Below, piece after piece: positions 63,647-64,000 of a DNA stretch of 64,000 bases. The position numbers and the translations under genes were made by a program. The stretch is from Emiliania huxleyi CCMP1516 (taxonomy: Eukaryota > Haptophyta > Isochrysidales > Noelaerhabdaceae). The notes under the pieces were generated by a model. That model was not told the DNA's origin. It was given only the letters and a program-made list of their open reading frames with translations, and ran no database searches. Where the stretch lies: NCBI RefSeq assembly GCF_000372725.1, contig NW_005200333.1:734725-798724 (forward strand). Reading direction: 5' to 3'. The stretch's first letter is position 1, and every line of letters begins with the position of its first letter.

Positions 63647-64000
63647 CCTGGCGGTCCGCTGTACTACAAGGAAGTGCTGACTCGATTCTACCTCGAATTC
63701 TTCTACCCCCACGACTCGGAACGCGAATGTGACAGGACCATCGGGTCCTTCAGCCACCAAAGTGAGATCACCCGAGAGCAGCTGAGCCTGCCTCTGGCCT
63801 CGCCTCCCTCTCCTTCAGGCATTCGTGGCATCCTATGGGTCGTCCAGAGTATCGACCTCTGGCTTGTCAGCCGGTCACTTGATGACACCATGAAGTACAG
63901 CGATCGCCATCTCGCTGGCCTCTCCGCAGGCCCCCCCGACCGTGTCGAACTCATCGGCGCGGGCTCTCTCGGCTACGGGACCGGCCCCAGACTGGTTGGG
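63647..64000 (+). CDS. Open frame running off the window end
   Basis: Reads PGGPLYYKEVLTRFYLEFFY, PHDSERECDRTIGSFSHQSE, ITREQLSLPL, GILWVVQSIDLWLVSRSLDD and TMKYSDRHLAGLSAGPPDRV without a stop up to 64000. A GCGAG acceptor-like site precedes it. Composition looks coding and there is no stop over 118 codons. No family is recognised; a mobile-element origin cannot be excluded. The opposite-strand frame is less protein-like. Confidence 0.4.

Overview
The window looks like nuclear DNA of a GC-rich unicellular alga. A haptophyte of the Emiliania/Gephyrocapsa type fits best, but that is an inference from style and gene content, not from a marker. Genes lie on both strands with no operons. Most are split by very short introns (about 45-270 nt), and many introns only keep frame and protein motifs if they start with GC instead of GT. 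The sequence is a draft assembly: two runs of exactly 100 N (18975-19074 and 62404-62503), each with poor homopolymer-rich sequence on one side.

Left part (1-28.8 kb): a 5'-truncated seven-exon gene of unknown function; small secreted or membrane proteins; an HGGGKRC zinc-finger gene; a PP2C phosphatase; a sulfotransferase-like and a sialyltransferase-like gene facing each other; a long coiled-coil protein; a mitochondrial-type 3-hydroxyacyl-CoA dehydrogenase; an 840-residue unknown protein; and a GT25-like glycosyltransferase.

Middle and right part (28.8-56 kb): a mosaic of recent, near-identical segmental duplications. Pieces of a DUG3-like glutamine amidotransferase, a membrane-anchored cytochrome P450 and a proline-rich protein gene are cut and rejoined in four arrangements. 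The amidotransferase looks intact only at 53233-54612 and the P450 only at 34519-37390; the other copies are fragments, deletions or fusions. An EF-hand/DUF2306 membrane protein and a coiled-coil gene lie between the blocks. A PARP fused to ARM-like repeats follows at 55983-58229, then a small secreted Cys-rich peptide, a PP4R2-like subunit and a FUN14/EF-hand protein.

The most interesting signal is intron birth. Two unrelated intron sequences recur at different loci (family A twice, family B three times), and five of the six introns of the first gene have matching direct repeats across their two splice junctions. Two non-autonomous inverted-repeat transposons with 8-bp target duplications are also present. 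One has an empty site inside the window; the other interrupts a reading frame and could be spliced out in frame. Together they look like an introner or insertion-driven intron system active in this genome.
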